From DATFVJ01 sp963851085 (GTDB lineage Bacteria; Actinomycetota; Actinomycetes; Streptosporangiales; Streptosporangiaceae), in contig CAWKNX010000010.1 in the NCBI GenBank assembly GCA_963851085.1, positions 310,001 through 374,000 of the forward strand: a stretch of 64,000 bases of DNA, read 5' to 3'. The stretch's first letter is position 1. Each line of letters starts with the position of its first letter. The notes below the pieces were generated by a model. That model made no database searches, was not told where the DNA came from, and saw only the letters and a program-made list of their open reading frames with translations. Positions 43,517 through 51,778 of this stretch are shown here, piece after piece. The translations under genes were made by a program, and so were the position numbers.

Positions 43517-44542
43517 ATCACGATCGGGGAACTTGGCGAATTCGGGCTGATCGCCCGGATGGCCGCCGGGCTGCCGCGCAGCGGTCACATCATTCTGGGT
43601 ATCGGTGACGACGCCGCCGTGCTGCGCGCGCCGGATGGCAGGGTGGTCGCGACGACTGACATGCTCGTCGAGGGGCGGCATTTCCGCCGCGACTGGTCGG
43701 GCCCGCGTGATGTCGGCCACAAGGCGGCGGCGCGCAGCCTCGCCGACGTCGCCGCCATGGGTGCCGTGCCGGCCGCGCTGCTCGTGGCTTTCGCCGCGCC
43801 GCCGCAGCTCCCGGTGAGCTGGGCGGAAGAGTTCACCGCGGGCCTGGCCGCCGAGTGCGCGCGCGGCGGCGCGGCAGTGGCCGGCGGTGACGTCGCGCAG
43901 GCCGACTCCATCACGGTCGCGGTAACCGCGCTTGGTGACCTGCAGGGCCGCCCCCCGGTCACCCGCGCGGGCGCACGTCCCGGCGACATGGTCGCGGTCG
44001 CGGGGACGCTTGGTCATTCGGCCGCTGGGCTTGCGCTGCTCGGCTGCGGCCTGGCCGCCCCAGCCGAACTTCTCGCCGCCCACCGCCGCCCGCAGCCTCC
44101 GTATGACGCGGGACCGGAGGCGGCGGGCCACGGCGCCACCGCGATGATCGACGTCAGTGACGGGCTGCTCGCCGACCTCGGTCATGTGGCCGATGCCAGC
44201 GGTGTGCTGATCGAACTGGTCGCCGGCATGCTGCCAGCCAGCCGCTCGCTTACCGTGGCGGCCGAATTGTTCGTAACGGCTGCCGCTGGCACGCCCTGCC
44301 AGCCGGGGGTGGCCCGCACTGAAGAGGCCGCCTCGGCGCTGGACGGCGGCTGGCCACTCGACTGGATGCTCACCGGCGGAGAGGATCATGCGCTCGCCGC
44401 GACATTCCCGCCCGGCACCGCGCTGCCGGGTCGGTGGTCGGTCATCGGGCAGGTCCGGGCACCGGAAACCGGCGCGCGCATTGGTGTTCTGGTGGACGGC
44501 AAGCGGCTATCGGGCCGGGCCGGCTGGGAGCATTTCCGGTGA
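43517..44542 (+). CDS. thiL: Thiamine-monophosphate kinase, probable ATC start
   Basis: ThiL phosphorylates thiamine monophosphate to the active diphosphate. The protein has GIGDDAAVLRAPDGRVV, the DVGHKAAARSLADVAAMGA block, MIDVSDGLLADLGH and the C-terminal LTGGEDHALAATFPP. The family opening TIGELGEFGLIAR is encoded upstream of the first ATG (43559), but no ATG, GTG or TTG lies in frame before it down to the stop at 43484. GGAGG sits six bases before ATC at 43517, which would give MTIGELGEFGLI. From ATC the product is 341 residues; from ATG 43559 it is 327 and lacks a conserved segment. Confidence 0.9.
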   Translation: MTIGELGEFGLIARMAAGLPRSGHIILGIGDDAAVLRAPDGRVVATTDMLVEGRHFRRDWSGPRDVGHKAAARSLADVAAMGAVPAALLVAFAAPPQLPVSWAEEFTAGLAAECARGGAAVAGGDVAQADSITVAVTALGDLQGRPPVTRAGARPGDMVAVAGTLGHSAAGLALLGCGLAAPAELLAAHRRPQPPYDAGPEAAGHGATAMIDVSDGLLADLGHVADASGVLIELVAGMLPASRSLTVAAELFVTAAAGTPCQPGVARTEEAASALDGGWPLDWMLTGGEDHALAATFPPGTALPGRWSVIGQVRAPETGARIGVLVDGKRLSGRAGWEHFR

Positions 44543-44628
44543 TTCGCGGTGGTGTAACTGATTGTAATTAAACAGCCACGTTTCCGTTAACTAGCCGGGA
44601 ACGGCCTTTGCTTGGTATAAATCGCCCG

Positions 44629-45333
44629 ATGCATAGAAGTCGCGGGCGCAGGGCCCAGGTAACGCCTGCCCACCGCCGAACGGCCCAGCCAGAGGCCGAG
44701 GCGGCCGGTCAGCGTGCGCCCAGCGGCAGTTCACTGCGCCGGCTGATGGTGACGCCGACGTTCGTTTTCAGCGTCACCGTTGTGACCGTCGCCGTGCTGG
44801 CCTTCGGCACTACCCAGACATATCTGCGGTTCAGCAGTTCGGGGCCGGGCACGACCTGCACGGCCGACGGATGCGTGAACCCTGACGCGAGCCACAGCGC
44901 ACGCGGGACGGCGTCGGGGGGCCCGATGGCGGCGGGAACCGCACGCGGGCACGGGCAGCCGTCGCCGTCACCGGACCGGGATACTTCTGCGCCGCCGCGA
45001 CGGCCGGCACACCCACGGATACAGGTCCGTATCACGTACCACACGATGCGCGGGGTCCCTGACGGCTTCGTGGCCGAGATCTCCATCACGGACCGGGGCG
45101 GCCCGCAGGACGGCAACTGGTGGATTTCGTTCAGGTACCCGGGCGTGCGGATCATGTGGATGGCGGGCGCGACCTGGCATACGGACGGCGGCACTGTGGT
45201 CATCGAGCCCATGGCGGAGACGCGGGAGCTTCACACGGGCACGACAGTGCCCGTCACGTTCGCCGCGATCGGCCCGCCAGGTGCCCCATCAGGGTGCCTG
45301 TTCGACGGCGCACGCTGCCACATCGTCGGCTGA
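44629..45333 (+). CDS. Membrane-anchored protein with CBM2-like domain
   Basis: A 234-residue protein: a 40-residue basic cytoplasmic start, one membrane helix (TPTFVFSVTVVTVAVLAFG), a Ser/Pro/Thr linker, and a C-terminal beta domain. That domain resembles the bacterial cellulose/chitin-binding family 2 (VRITYHTMRGVPDGFVAEISI, WWISFRYPGVRIMWMAGATW, VPVTFAAIGPPG). No catalytic domain is present. TATAAAT lies seven bases before the ATG, fitting a -10 box for a leaderless transcript, and no Shine-Dalgarno site is seen. TTG 44608 in frame is an alternative start. Confidence 0.6.
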   Translation: MHRSRGRRAQVTPAHRRTAQPEAEAAGQRAPSGSSLRRLMVTPTFVFSVTVVTVAVLAFGTTQTYLRFSSSGPGTTCTADGCVNPDASHSARGTASGGPMAAGTARGHGQPSPSPDRDTSAPPRRPAHPRIQVRITYHTMRGVPDGFVAEISITDRGGPQDGNWWISFRYPGVRIMWMAGATWHTDGGTVVIEPMAETRELHTGTTVPVTFAAIGPPGAPSGCLFDGARCHIVG

Positions 45334-45369
45334 AATCCTGGCTGAAATCGCCGACTGAGCAGGGCGACG

Positions 45370-45537
45370 GCGAGCATGCCCGCCGTACCCGTGAGCAGAA
45401 TCACGCGTGCGACGCGCCGGAGTCGGCGATAGCCATGATCAGCTCGGTGTTGGACACGAGCCCATCACTCACGCCAAAGATCCCCGCGCACAGTGCGCCT
45501 GACCGATCGCCGCGATGCCACGGCTCCCTGCGGGCGC
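45370..45537 (-). pseudogene. Fragment of a second mbfA/VIT1 gene
   Basis: On the minus strand, about 55 codons repeat the centre of the MbfA-like gene at 25147-25317: RREPWHRGDRSGAL, AGIFGVSDGLVSNTELIMAI, DSGASH, then after a frameshift VILLTGTAGMLA. The DNA is nearly identical over most of its length. Both ends stop abruptly and no ferritin or membrane domain remains, so it is a dead partial copy. Confidence 0.85.
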
Positions 45538-45728
45538 GAGCACACGGTCTTGCCTGCGCGGCGGGTTCGTGCCATGCCGCCGGGCAGGTTCAGCCGCGGT
45601 GGCGCGACGGCGGTGTGAGCGCGCAGGCGCTCGGCCCGAATCTGCGCGTTCCTGTACGGCCCACGCGGGCGGCGCGCTGTTGACGCGCCGATCAGGAGGA
45701 TCGGCGACCTGCGTGCCGGCCGGCGGCA

Positions 45729-46529
45729 TCAGCCCGCAGTTGGCTGTCCGCTCTGCTGAACCCAGGCGTGCGTGGGGTCGAGGTACGGGATCATTTCGCG
45801 GCCCTCACCGGCCATCGCCCACAGGTAGTAGAGCCGGTAACCCGCGGCGGCAACGACCGGGTGGTATCCGGAACGGATCGCGACCGCGTCGCCGTCGTGG
45901 ACGCTGAAGGAGGACGCCCCCTCCGGGCCGTAGCGAAGCTGCACGCCGAAACCGCCAGGGGGGTCGACCTTGAACAGATAGACCTCCTCGAGCTTGACCT
46001 CGCGCGGCGGTTCCTGCGTGTCGTGTTTGTGCGGGGGGTAGGAGGACCAGTTGCCTGGTGGGTTGATGGTCTCGCCGAGCAGCAGTCGGCCCGCGTGGTG
46101 CTCAGGGCCGAGGATGGTGCGTACGGTCCGTTGCCAGTTGCCCTCCCCGACTTCGGCGATCCGCTGGTCGGCGGGGGAGATGATTCTCGCTTCGGCCGGC
46201 GCCGCGGCGCCGTCGAGTGGCGCGCTGACGATCGCGAGTGACGCGGGCCCGCCGGATGCGGTCAGGCCGAGAGTTACCCCGGGCGGCGCATAGATCGCGT
46301 CGCCTGGCCCCTCGAAGGGGTCGCGCCGCCCGCCAGCCCGGCCGAGCGGCTTTGATCCCGCCAGCACCTCGACCGCGCCGGCGAGCACCACGACGGCCGT
46401 CTCGTCGGTGCTGTCAAGTTCGAGGGTCTCGCCACTCGTCGGATCTGCCACCGACAGTGAGATCAGATCTGTCTGCCTGGCCGGCTCGCCTGGCATCGCC
46501 GGCGCGACCAGCTTGCGTGGCTTCGTCAA
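45729..46529 (-). CDS. iolB: 5-deoxy-glucuronate isomerase
   Basis: IolB isomerises 5-deoxy-D-glucuronate in myo-inositol breakdown. The 266-residue bicupin has WSSYPPHKHDTQEPPREVKLEEVYLF with the metal-binding His/Glu set, and YHPVVAAAGYRLYYLWAMAG near the end, both family hallmarks. I start at TTG 46529, with GGAGG five bases upstream; the longer frame before it is Arg-rich and part of a repeat region. No other iol gene is present, so it may rely on genes elsewhere. Confidence 0.92.
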   Translation of the reverse strand: MTKPRKLVAPAMPGEPARQTDLISLSVADPTSGETLELDSTDETAVVVLAGAVEVLAGSKPLGRAGGRRDPFEGPGDAIYAPPGVTLGLTASGGPASLAIVSAPLDGAAAPAEARIISPADQRIAEVGEGNWQRTVRTILGPEHHAGRLLLGETINPPGNWSSYPPHKHDTQEPPREVKLEEVYLFKVDPPGGFGVQLRYGPEGASSFSVHDGDAVAIRSGYHPVVAAAGYRLYYLWAMAGEGREMIPYLDPTHAWVQQSGQPTAG

Positions 46530-46734
46530 CCGCTCCTCCTCGATCCGTTTCAGACGGCCGGTCCTTGACGGACCGGCATACGGCCTGCGCCTTGGGATGC
46601 CGCGTGACGGCCATGACAGCCGCCGTCTCCATGATGCCTCTGGCCTGGCCGGGCCGACACGGGTGGCGGGTCGCTCCGCGCACGCTGGGCAGCTGAGCCC
46701 TTCTTTCTGGCGGTGCGGGTCCGGGCCGCGATCA

Positions 46735-47010
46735 GGTCGTGGCAGCGGGCTGCGCGGCCTGGGGGGCGACCCCCCGGAGCCCCGTCGGCCTCCTGTCGGC
46801 GCGACGGCGGCGGGGCTGTGCCTGGCCCGGGGGCCCCCGGACCCCCGCCGGCCCCTCCGATCGGCCGGACCGCGGCGCACTGTGCCCGCCTAGCGGCGAC
46901 CTCCCGGAGCCCCCGCCAGCCCTAACTATCGGCGGACTGCGGCGGGCTGTGCCGGCCTGGGGGCGCCCCCCGCATCCTCCCCGGGCCGGCCTCCGATCGG
47001 CGGGATCTGG
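46735..47010. repeat. Degenerate tandem array (about 65 bp units)
   Basis: Four imperfect units, each roughly GGGCTGTGCCGGCCTGGGG, GGCGACC, CCCGGAGCCCC, then GATCGGCGGA. The core GGGGCGACCCCCCGGAGCCC also occurs at 39800-39825 and, inverted, inside recG (63665-63700), so it is a dispersed repeat (element D here). Confidence 0.75.
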
Positions 47011-47112
47011 TCACGCGTCCGTGGTTTATGCGTGTCGCCCAGGCCCAAAAAGGCGAAACGGCAGCATGTCATACTCAGTTCAAACATCGGATCTGGGGAT
47101 GAGGGATCTGCG

Positions 47113-47784
47113 GTGGCGGTCACGGACGAGGCCATCGAGAAGATCAAATCGATGATCGTCTCAGGCGCGCTGCGGCCGGGAGACCGGTTGCCGAAGGAAG
47201 CCGACCTGGCCGCGGACCTCGGGCTGTCGCGCAGTTCGCTGCGCGAGGCGGTACGGGCGCTGACGCTGGTCAACATCCTCGATGTGCGGCGCGGCGACGG
47301 AACGTACGTGACCAGCCTGAAGCCCCCGCTGCTGCTCGAGGCGCTCACGTTCATCGTGGACTTCCACCGTGACGACACAGCGCTTGAATTCCTGCAGGTA
47401 CGGCGGATCCTCGAACCGGCGGCCGTGGCGATGGCGGCCGAGCGCATCACCGAGGAGCAGGTCGAGGCGGTGCGCAGGCTGCTCGACGGCCTCGGCCCGC
47501 ATCTGGAGGTTCACGAACTTGTCGCCAAAGACCTGGAGTTCCACCGCCAGATCGCGGCCGCCTCCGGCAACTCCGTGCTCTGCTCGCTGCTCGAAACCCT
47601 GTCCGGGCCCACGACCAGGGCCCGGGTGTGGCGCGGGCTCACGCAGGAGGGTGCGGTCGAGCGGACGCTCGCCGAGCACCGCGCCATCCTCGATACGCTT
47701 GCCGGCCACGACCCTGAGGCGGCCCGTTCGTGGGCGACCGTGCACATCGCCAGCGTGGAGCAGTGGCTGGCGTCGGTCCTGTGA
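47113..47784 (+). CDS. FadR-subfamily GntR regulator
   Basis: A 223-residue regulator: GntR winged helix (GDRLPKEADLAADLGLSRSSLREAVRAL at about residues 26-53) and an FCD effector domain with metal-ligand pattern (DLEFHRQIAAASGN, LAEHRAILDTLAGHD). GTG 47113 is preceded by GAGG; a longer version from GTG 47032 lacks a ribosome site. It is divergent from iolB across the tandem array and next to a broken dehydrogenase and an oxidase gene, any of which it could once have controlled. Confidence 0.9.
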   Translation: MAVTDEAIEKIKSMIVSGALRPGDRLPKEADLAADLGLSRSSLREAVRALTLVNILDVRRGDGTYVTSLKPPLLLEALTFIVDFHRDDTALEFLQVRRILEPAAVAMAAERITEEQVEAVRRLLDGLGPHLEVHELVAKDLEFHRQIAAASGNSVLCSLLETLSGPTTRARVWRGLTQEGAVERTLAEHRAILDTLAGHDPEAARSWATVHIASVEQWLASVL

Positions 47785-47893
47785 CCGGCCCGGTCAGGAC
47801 GTCCACGGGCGGGTCAGGATGGCGCGGGGCGCGGATGCCCTGACAACACAGACGGGCCATCGATGCCGCCATGCGGCACCCAACGGCCATCGA

Positions 47894-48364
47894 TCACGAT
47901 TCAGGCACTGACAGCGACCCGCGCAGCGCCGGGCTTTCATGATCGCGGTAACTATTCGGCGTATGCCTCCCAAAAGTTACCGCGATCATGAAAGCCGCCA
48001 TGGGGCAGGGCATTGGCACATATTGACGGCTGTGCGATTGCGCGGGTAATGCACCACGATCATGAACCACGCGCGGGAGACAGTGACGGATGGGGCGGGT
48101 GATCCAGGCGGGATGAGTGCCTGCCCGCCGGCGGGCGGGCGAGCGGCGGCGGGCGGAATCGGCGATCGCCGCCCGTACCCGGGCGTCGTCGGTCACGTCC
48201 GCTTCAACCGCGTGCATGCCCGGCGCGCTGAAGATCGCGTCTGAGATGTCGCGGTCGAGTACCGCGACCCGCGCGCCGCGGGCCGCCAGCAGATGCGCGG
48301 TGGCCAGGCCGATCCCCGATGCCCCGCCGGTGACGACGGCGGATCTGTCGCCGAATTCGCTCAT
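47894..48364 (-). pseudogene. Truncated short-chain dehydrogenase with palindromic element A
   Basis: The first 73 codons (MSEFGDRSAVVTGGASGIGL, LLAARGARVAVLDRDI, MHAVEADVTDDARVRAAI) are a normal SDR N-terminus with the NAD-binding GGxxGIG. After about 48145 similarity ends and the frame runs through Arg-rich sequence and palindromic element A to a chance stop. The catalytic YxxxK half is gone. The gene probably lost its 3' end when the repeat region formed. Confidence 0.8.
47934..47994. repeat. Palindromic element A, copy 3
   Basis: Exact 19-base arms as in copy 1: left 47934-47952, right 47976-47994. The 23-base centre differs (CGGCGTATGCCTCCCAAAA) from that of copies 1 and 2, while GCGCAGCGCCGGG before the left arm resembles the flank of copy 1 (GGCAGTGCCGGG). 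Confidence 0.88.
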
Positions 48365-48641
48365 TCCGTGGTCTCACTTCCTGCCCGCTCAGGTGGCTAG
48401 GTTCGCCGGGCTCCCATCGCATGTTCAGGTTCTGCGCGGCATACTCCAGGCTGGCAGCTTTTGCACCGCCTGGCGGAGATCTCTTCGCCGTCAGGCTGCC
48501 GCCTCCGGGCCTCGGCGTGGCCGAACCCGATCCGGCGCGGACGTGCTCGCACCGGGCTGGAACTGGGTGGGACCCGGGGAACCAGGTGCACGGCGCGCCG
48601 ATCGCGCAGCGGGGGTCACCGGCAGGATCGAGAATAGAGTT

Positions 48642-49793
48642 ATGACGACTGGGCGGGCGATCTGGCGTGAGCAGCTCGCCGCGGGGGAGCGGGCCGCCCT
48701 CGGCCGCGGCGCGGGCTTCATTCCCGAGCCGAGACCGGATGTGCTCGTCGTCGGCGGTGGCATCGTCGGTGCTGCCACCGCGGTCGCGTGTTACGAGGCG
48801 GGGCTTGGTTCGGTCTTGCTGATCGACGCCGGGCAGCTGGGTTCGGGTGCCACCGGAGGTGCGGCGGGCCTGCTGACACCTGAGATCCGTGAGTGGAGCG
48901 ATCCGGGGCCGTTCGCGGACCTTGCGCGCGCCAGCCTTGGGTACTGGAAGGATCTCGAACTGAGCCGCCCCGGTGGCGTCGGCCTCATCCACCTCGACTG
49001 GATCGGCCTGGTGCCCGATCCCGATAGTTTCGCCCTTCATCAGCGGCCAGCGGTCGAGTGGCTCATGCCCGACCAGGTACACGCGGCCGTTCCCGGTCTC
49101 GCTCTCCCGATGGCCGGTGCCATGATCCGTCATCAGGCCCGTGTCAATCCGCTCCGGGCGGTCGCGCGGCTGACAACTTCGCTGCCCGACGTCGCCACGG
49201 GCGTCGCCGCAGTTTCCGCAACTGTCCATGGCGGTCGCGTGGTCTCGGTCGGTACGTCGGCCGGTGACATCCAGCCGGGCGTGGTCGTGTTCGCCACCGG
49301 CCGGCCGCCCATGCTCGATGGCCTGCCGCTCGATGTCCCTTCTGACTCGGTCAAAGGGCATCTCCTGGTAACAGAACCGGTGTCGGTGCGGCTGCCTGGG
49401 ACAGTGGCACCGGTCGCGACGCAACTGGAGGACGGGCGGCTGCTCGTCGGCGGCACCTTCGACACGGGCGACGAAAGCCCATCGGTGCGCCCCGAGGTGA
49501 TCGAGTCCATCCTGGACGGCCTGTACGCCGCCCTGCCCGCGCTGCGCGGCGTCGGCGCCTCGCACCAATGGTGCTGCTTCCGCCCGTGCCATCCAGATGG
49601 GCACCCGGTCATCGACAGGGTCCCAGGCGTCGACAACGCCTGGCTCACCTCAGGGCACTACCGGACCGGCATCCTCATGGCGCCGGTGACCGCGCGGGCA
49701 CTCCTGCGGTGGATTTCCGCCGGCGAGCCGCCGGCCGAGGCCCCGGCCTGGAGCAGCACCAGATTCGCCGACCAGGCACATCGCGGTCGATGA
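48642..49793 (+). CDS. FAD-dependent amine/amino-acid oxidase (DadA/ThiO-like)
   Basis: A 383-residue flavoprotein of the glycine/D-amino-acid oxidase family: dinucleotide loop VLVVGGGIVGAATAVACYEAG, LIDAGQLGSGATGGAAGLL, then the C-terminal RPCHPDGHPVIDRVPGVDNAWLTSGHYRTGI motif that closes on FAD. The N-terminal 30 residues before the Rossmann fold are longer than usual. The ATG at 48642 has only a weak upstream AGAG. The substrate is unknown. thiD and thiL lie within 6 kb, but ThiO is not indicated by direct linkage. Confidence 0.86.
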   Translation: MTTGRAIWREQLAAGERAALGRGAGFIPEPRPDVLVVGGGIVGAATAVACYEAGLGSVLLIDAGQLGSGATGGAAGLLTPEIREWSDPGPFADLARASLGYWKDLELSRPGGVGLIHLDWIGLVPDPDSFALHQRPAVEWLMPDQVHAAVPGLALPMAGAMIRHQARVNPLRAVARLTTSLPDVATGVAAVSATVHGGRVVSVGTSAGDIQPGVVVFATGRPPMLDGLPLDVPSDSVKGHLLVTEPVSVRLPGTVAPVATQLEDGRLLVGGTFDTGDESPSVRPEVIESILDGLYAALPALRGVGASHQWCCFRPCHPDGHPVIDRVPGVDNAWLTSGHYRTGILMAPVTARALLRWISAGEPPAEAPAWSSTRFADQAHRGR

Positions 49794-49836
49794 CGGCGCA
49801 GGCCCGCAGCCGCGCGGCGGCCCGCCCGGCTGGCGG

Positions 49837-50610
49837 CTACCCGCCGCGGTGCGGCTCCCAGCTGAAGCGGCGCATCGCGAACAGCAGCCCGCCGAGCCCC
49901 CAGATGGCGACGACCAGAACGTCGGACCAGTGGAATGGCGTGCCGAGGAAGCCTGCCTGCATGCCGTCCGCGAAGTGCTTGACCGGGAAGATCCGGGCGG
50001 TCCAGATGATCCAGTTCGGGGTGTTGGTGCGGAACGGGATGAAGATCCCGGACAGGAACAGCAACGGCAGGATGGTGGCGTTGACGATCGCCGCCGACGC
50101 GTCCGCGTTAGGGATGACCGCGGTGATCGCGAGCCCGAGCGCGCAAAAACTGGCCGCCCCGACCACCAGCATGACGAGAAAGCGCAGCAGCGTCAGGCCG
50201 GTCGGGACGGCGGCGTGGTAAAACGCCTTACCGAACACGGCCGTGATCGCGACCAGCAGGACCGCGACGAGCAGTGCGTGCAGGATCCGCGCGCCGAGGT
50301 AAACGGCGCTCGGCAGCGGCGTGCCGTTGGTCCGCTTCAGGATTCCGGCGTCGCGCTGGAAGGTAACCGCGATCGCGATGTTGTTGAAGCATGCGGTGAT
50401 CACCGCGAATGACGCCATCGCGGCGACGTAGTAGGTGGATTGCCGCACGAGCTGGCCGTCCACGTCGACCGTGCCGCTGCCGAGCAGCGAGGTGAAGATC
50501 ACCAGGAACATGAGGGGGAACGCGAACGTGAAGAAGGCCGATGCCGGGTTACGCCAGAAGGCCTTGTTCACGTAGCGGACCTGCGAGACGGTCAGCGCCG
50601 AGGCATTCAT
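49837..50610 (-). CDS. ABC-2 type permease of second exporter
   Basis: A 257-residue permease with six helices: SAFFTFAFPLMFLVIFTSLLG, the ITVTFQRD-like loop (IAIAVTFQRDAGILKRTNGTPLP), a hydrophobic triplet, and IIWTARIFPVKHFADGM near the C-terminus. ATG 50610 overlaps the ATPase stop (ATGA). It belongs with the ATPase at 50607-51629 as a two-component exporter of unknown substrate, distinct in sequence from the one at 40.7-42.4 kb. Confidence 0.92.
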   Translation of the reverse strand: MNASALTVSQVRYVNKAFWRNPASAFFTFAFPLMFLVIFTSLLGSGTVDVDGQLVRQSTYYVAAMASFAVITACFNNIAIAVTFQRDAGILKRTNGTPLPSAVYLGARILHALLVAVLLVAITAVFGKAFYHAAVPTGLTLLRFLVMLVVGAASFCALGLAITAVIPNADASAAIVNATILPLLFLSGIFIPFRTNTPNWIIWTARIFPVKHFADGMQAGFLGTPFHWSDVLVVAIWGLGGLLFAMRRFSWEPHRGG

Positions 50611-51629
50611 CGTGGTCTCCGTCCGAGCCCGCGGCGCTTGGCCGGCTTGTCCTGTTCGGCAGCCGGCGGCGGGCCGGTGAGCTCGAGGTAGATGTCCTCG
50701 AGGGACGGCCGGATGATTTGCAGCCCATCCAGGACGACGTGCTGCTCGATTGCCCATCCGGTGAGGCGGTGCAGCGCTTGCGTCAGGTCGTCGGGGGCGA
50801 ACTCGGTGAATCGGCCGTCTGCCGTGTCCCCGAGTTCGCCGGACAGCTTCCCGGTCACGTCGCCGGTCAGATCGCCCGGCGGCGCTGGCCCGTCCGGCAG
50901 CCGGTAGCGGATCCGCGCCCTGGTCAGGTTGCGGCCCGCGATGGTGGCCGGCGTACCTGCCGCGACGATCTGGCCCGATGCGATGACCGCGACCCGGTCG
51001 GCCAGGTACTGCGCCTCGTCCATGAAATGCGTGGTCAGCAGGACCGTCTTGCCGATCGTCGCCAGATTCTTGACCACTTCCCACGCGTCGCGGCGAGCGG
51101 ACGGATCGAAACCCGTCGTGGGTTCGTCGAGGAACAGCAGGTCAGGGTCACCAGCGAGGGCGATCGCGACGTCGAGCCTGCGCTGCTGACCGCCTGAAAG
51201 TTTCACGACCCGGGCGTTGCGCTTTTCTTCGAGGCCGACCAGTTCGATCACCTCGTCGACCGGCCGCGGGTGCGGGTAGTAGCTCGAGTACATGGCGATC
51301 GTCTCGGCGACGGTGAGGTAGAGGTCGACGCCGGTGGACTGGAGCACGATACCGATCCGGCTCTTCAGCGGCTGCCGCTGCTTGCCCGGATCGTAGCCAA
51401 GCACCGTGACGTCACCGCCGTCGCGCGCCCGGTAACCTTCCAGGATCTCGACGGTAGTGGTCTTCCCAGCGCCGTTGGGGCCGAGCAGCGCGAAGATCTC
51501 GCCGCGCCTGATCTCCAGGTCGATGCCGTCGACGGCGCGCAGGCCGCCGTAAGACTTCCGCAGGCCCCGCACGTGCACCGCCGGCGCCGTTTCGTGGACC
51601 GCCCCGATTGCTTCAGGCAACGTCGTCAC
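50607..51629 (-). CDS. ABC exporter ATP-binding protein
   Basis: A 340-residue ATPase: Walker A GPNGAGKTT, Q-loop VLQSTGVDLYLTVAET, signature LSGGQQRRLDVAIALAGDP, Walker B LLFLDEPTTGFDPS, switch TTHFMDEAQ. The C-terminal extension ends in RPSLEDIYLELTG. In its middle GDLTGDVTGKLSGELGDTADG is low-complexity. It is the first gene of the two-gene exporter operon. No regulator is adjacent. Confidence 0.93.
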   Translation of the reverse strand: MTTLPEAIGAVHETAPAVHVRGLRKSYGGLRAVDGIDLEIRRGEIFALLGPNGAGKTTTVEILEGYRARDGGDVTVLGYDPGKQRQPLKSRIGIVLQSTGVDLYLTVAETIAMYSSYYPHPRPVDEVIELVGLEEKRNARVVKLSGGQQRRLDVAIALAGDPDLLFLDEPTTGFDPSARRDAWEVVKNLATIGKTVLLTTHFMDEAQYLADRVAVIASGQIVAAGTPATIAGRNLTRARIRYRLPDGPAPPGDLTGDVTGKLSGELGDTADGRFTEFAPDDLTQALHRLTGWAIEQHVVLDGLQIIRPSLEDIYLELTGPPPAAEQDKPAKRRGLGRRPR

Positions 51630-51778
51630 ATCGGCCTCCCCCCTGGCTTGGTGCTGTCTCCTGCACGGGCCATCTCCATTCTCCGCCGCAGGGTCAAGAT
51701 CTGATAGGGCCCCGCCCGGCGCCTATTGTGGCCCATTACGCCGTGGTTCCGATTGCCCCGTGCCTGTGTGGGCCGTGG

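Noticed and set aside
43349..44389. N-terminal extension of the Lrp-domain protein antisense to thiL
   Set aside because: The extension has no helix-turn-helix and lies opposite thiL; GGAGG before ATG 43348 marks the real start.
41000..44545. Cruciform-like palindromes within coding sequence
   Set aside because: Short GC palindromes are frequent by chance at this composition; none exceeded what codon bias would give.
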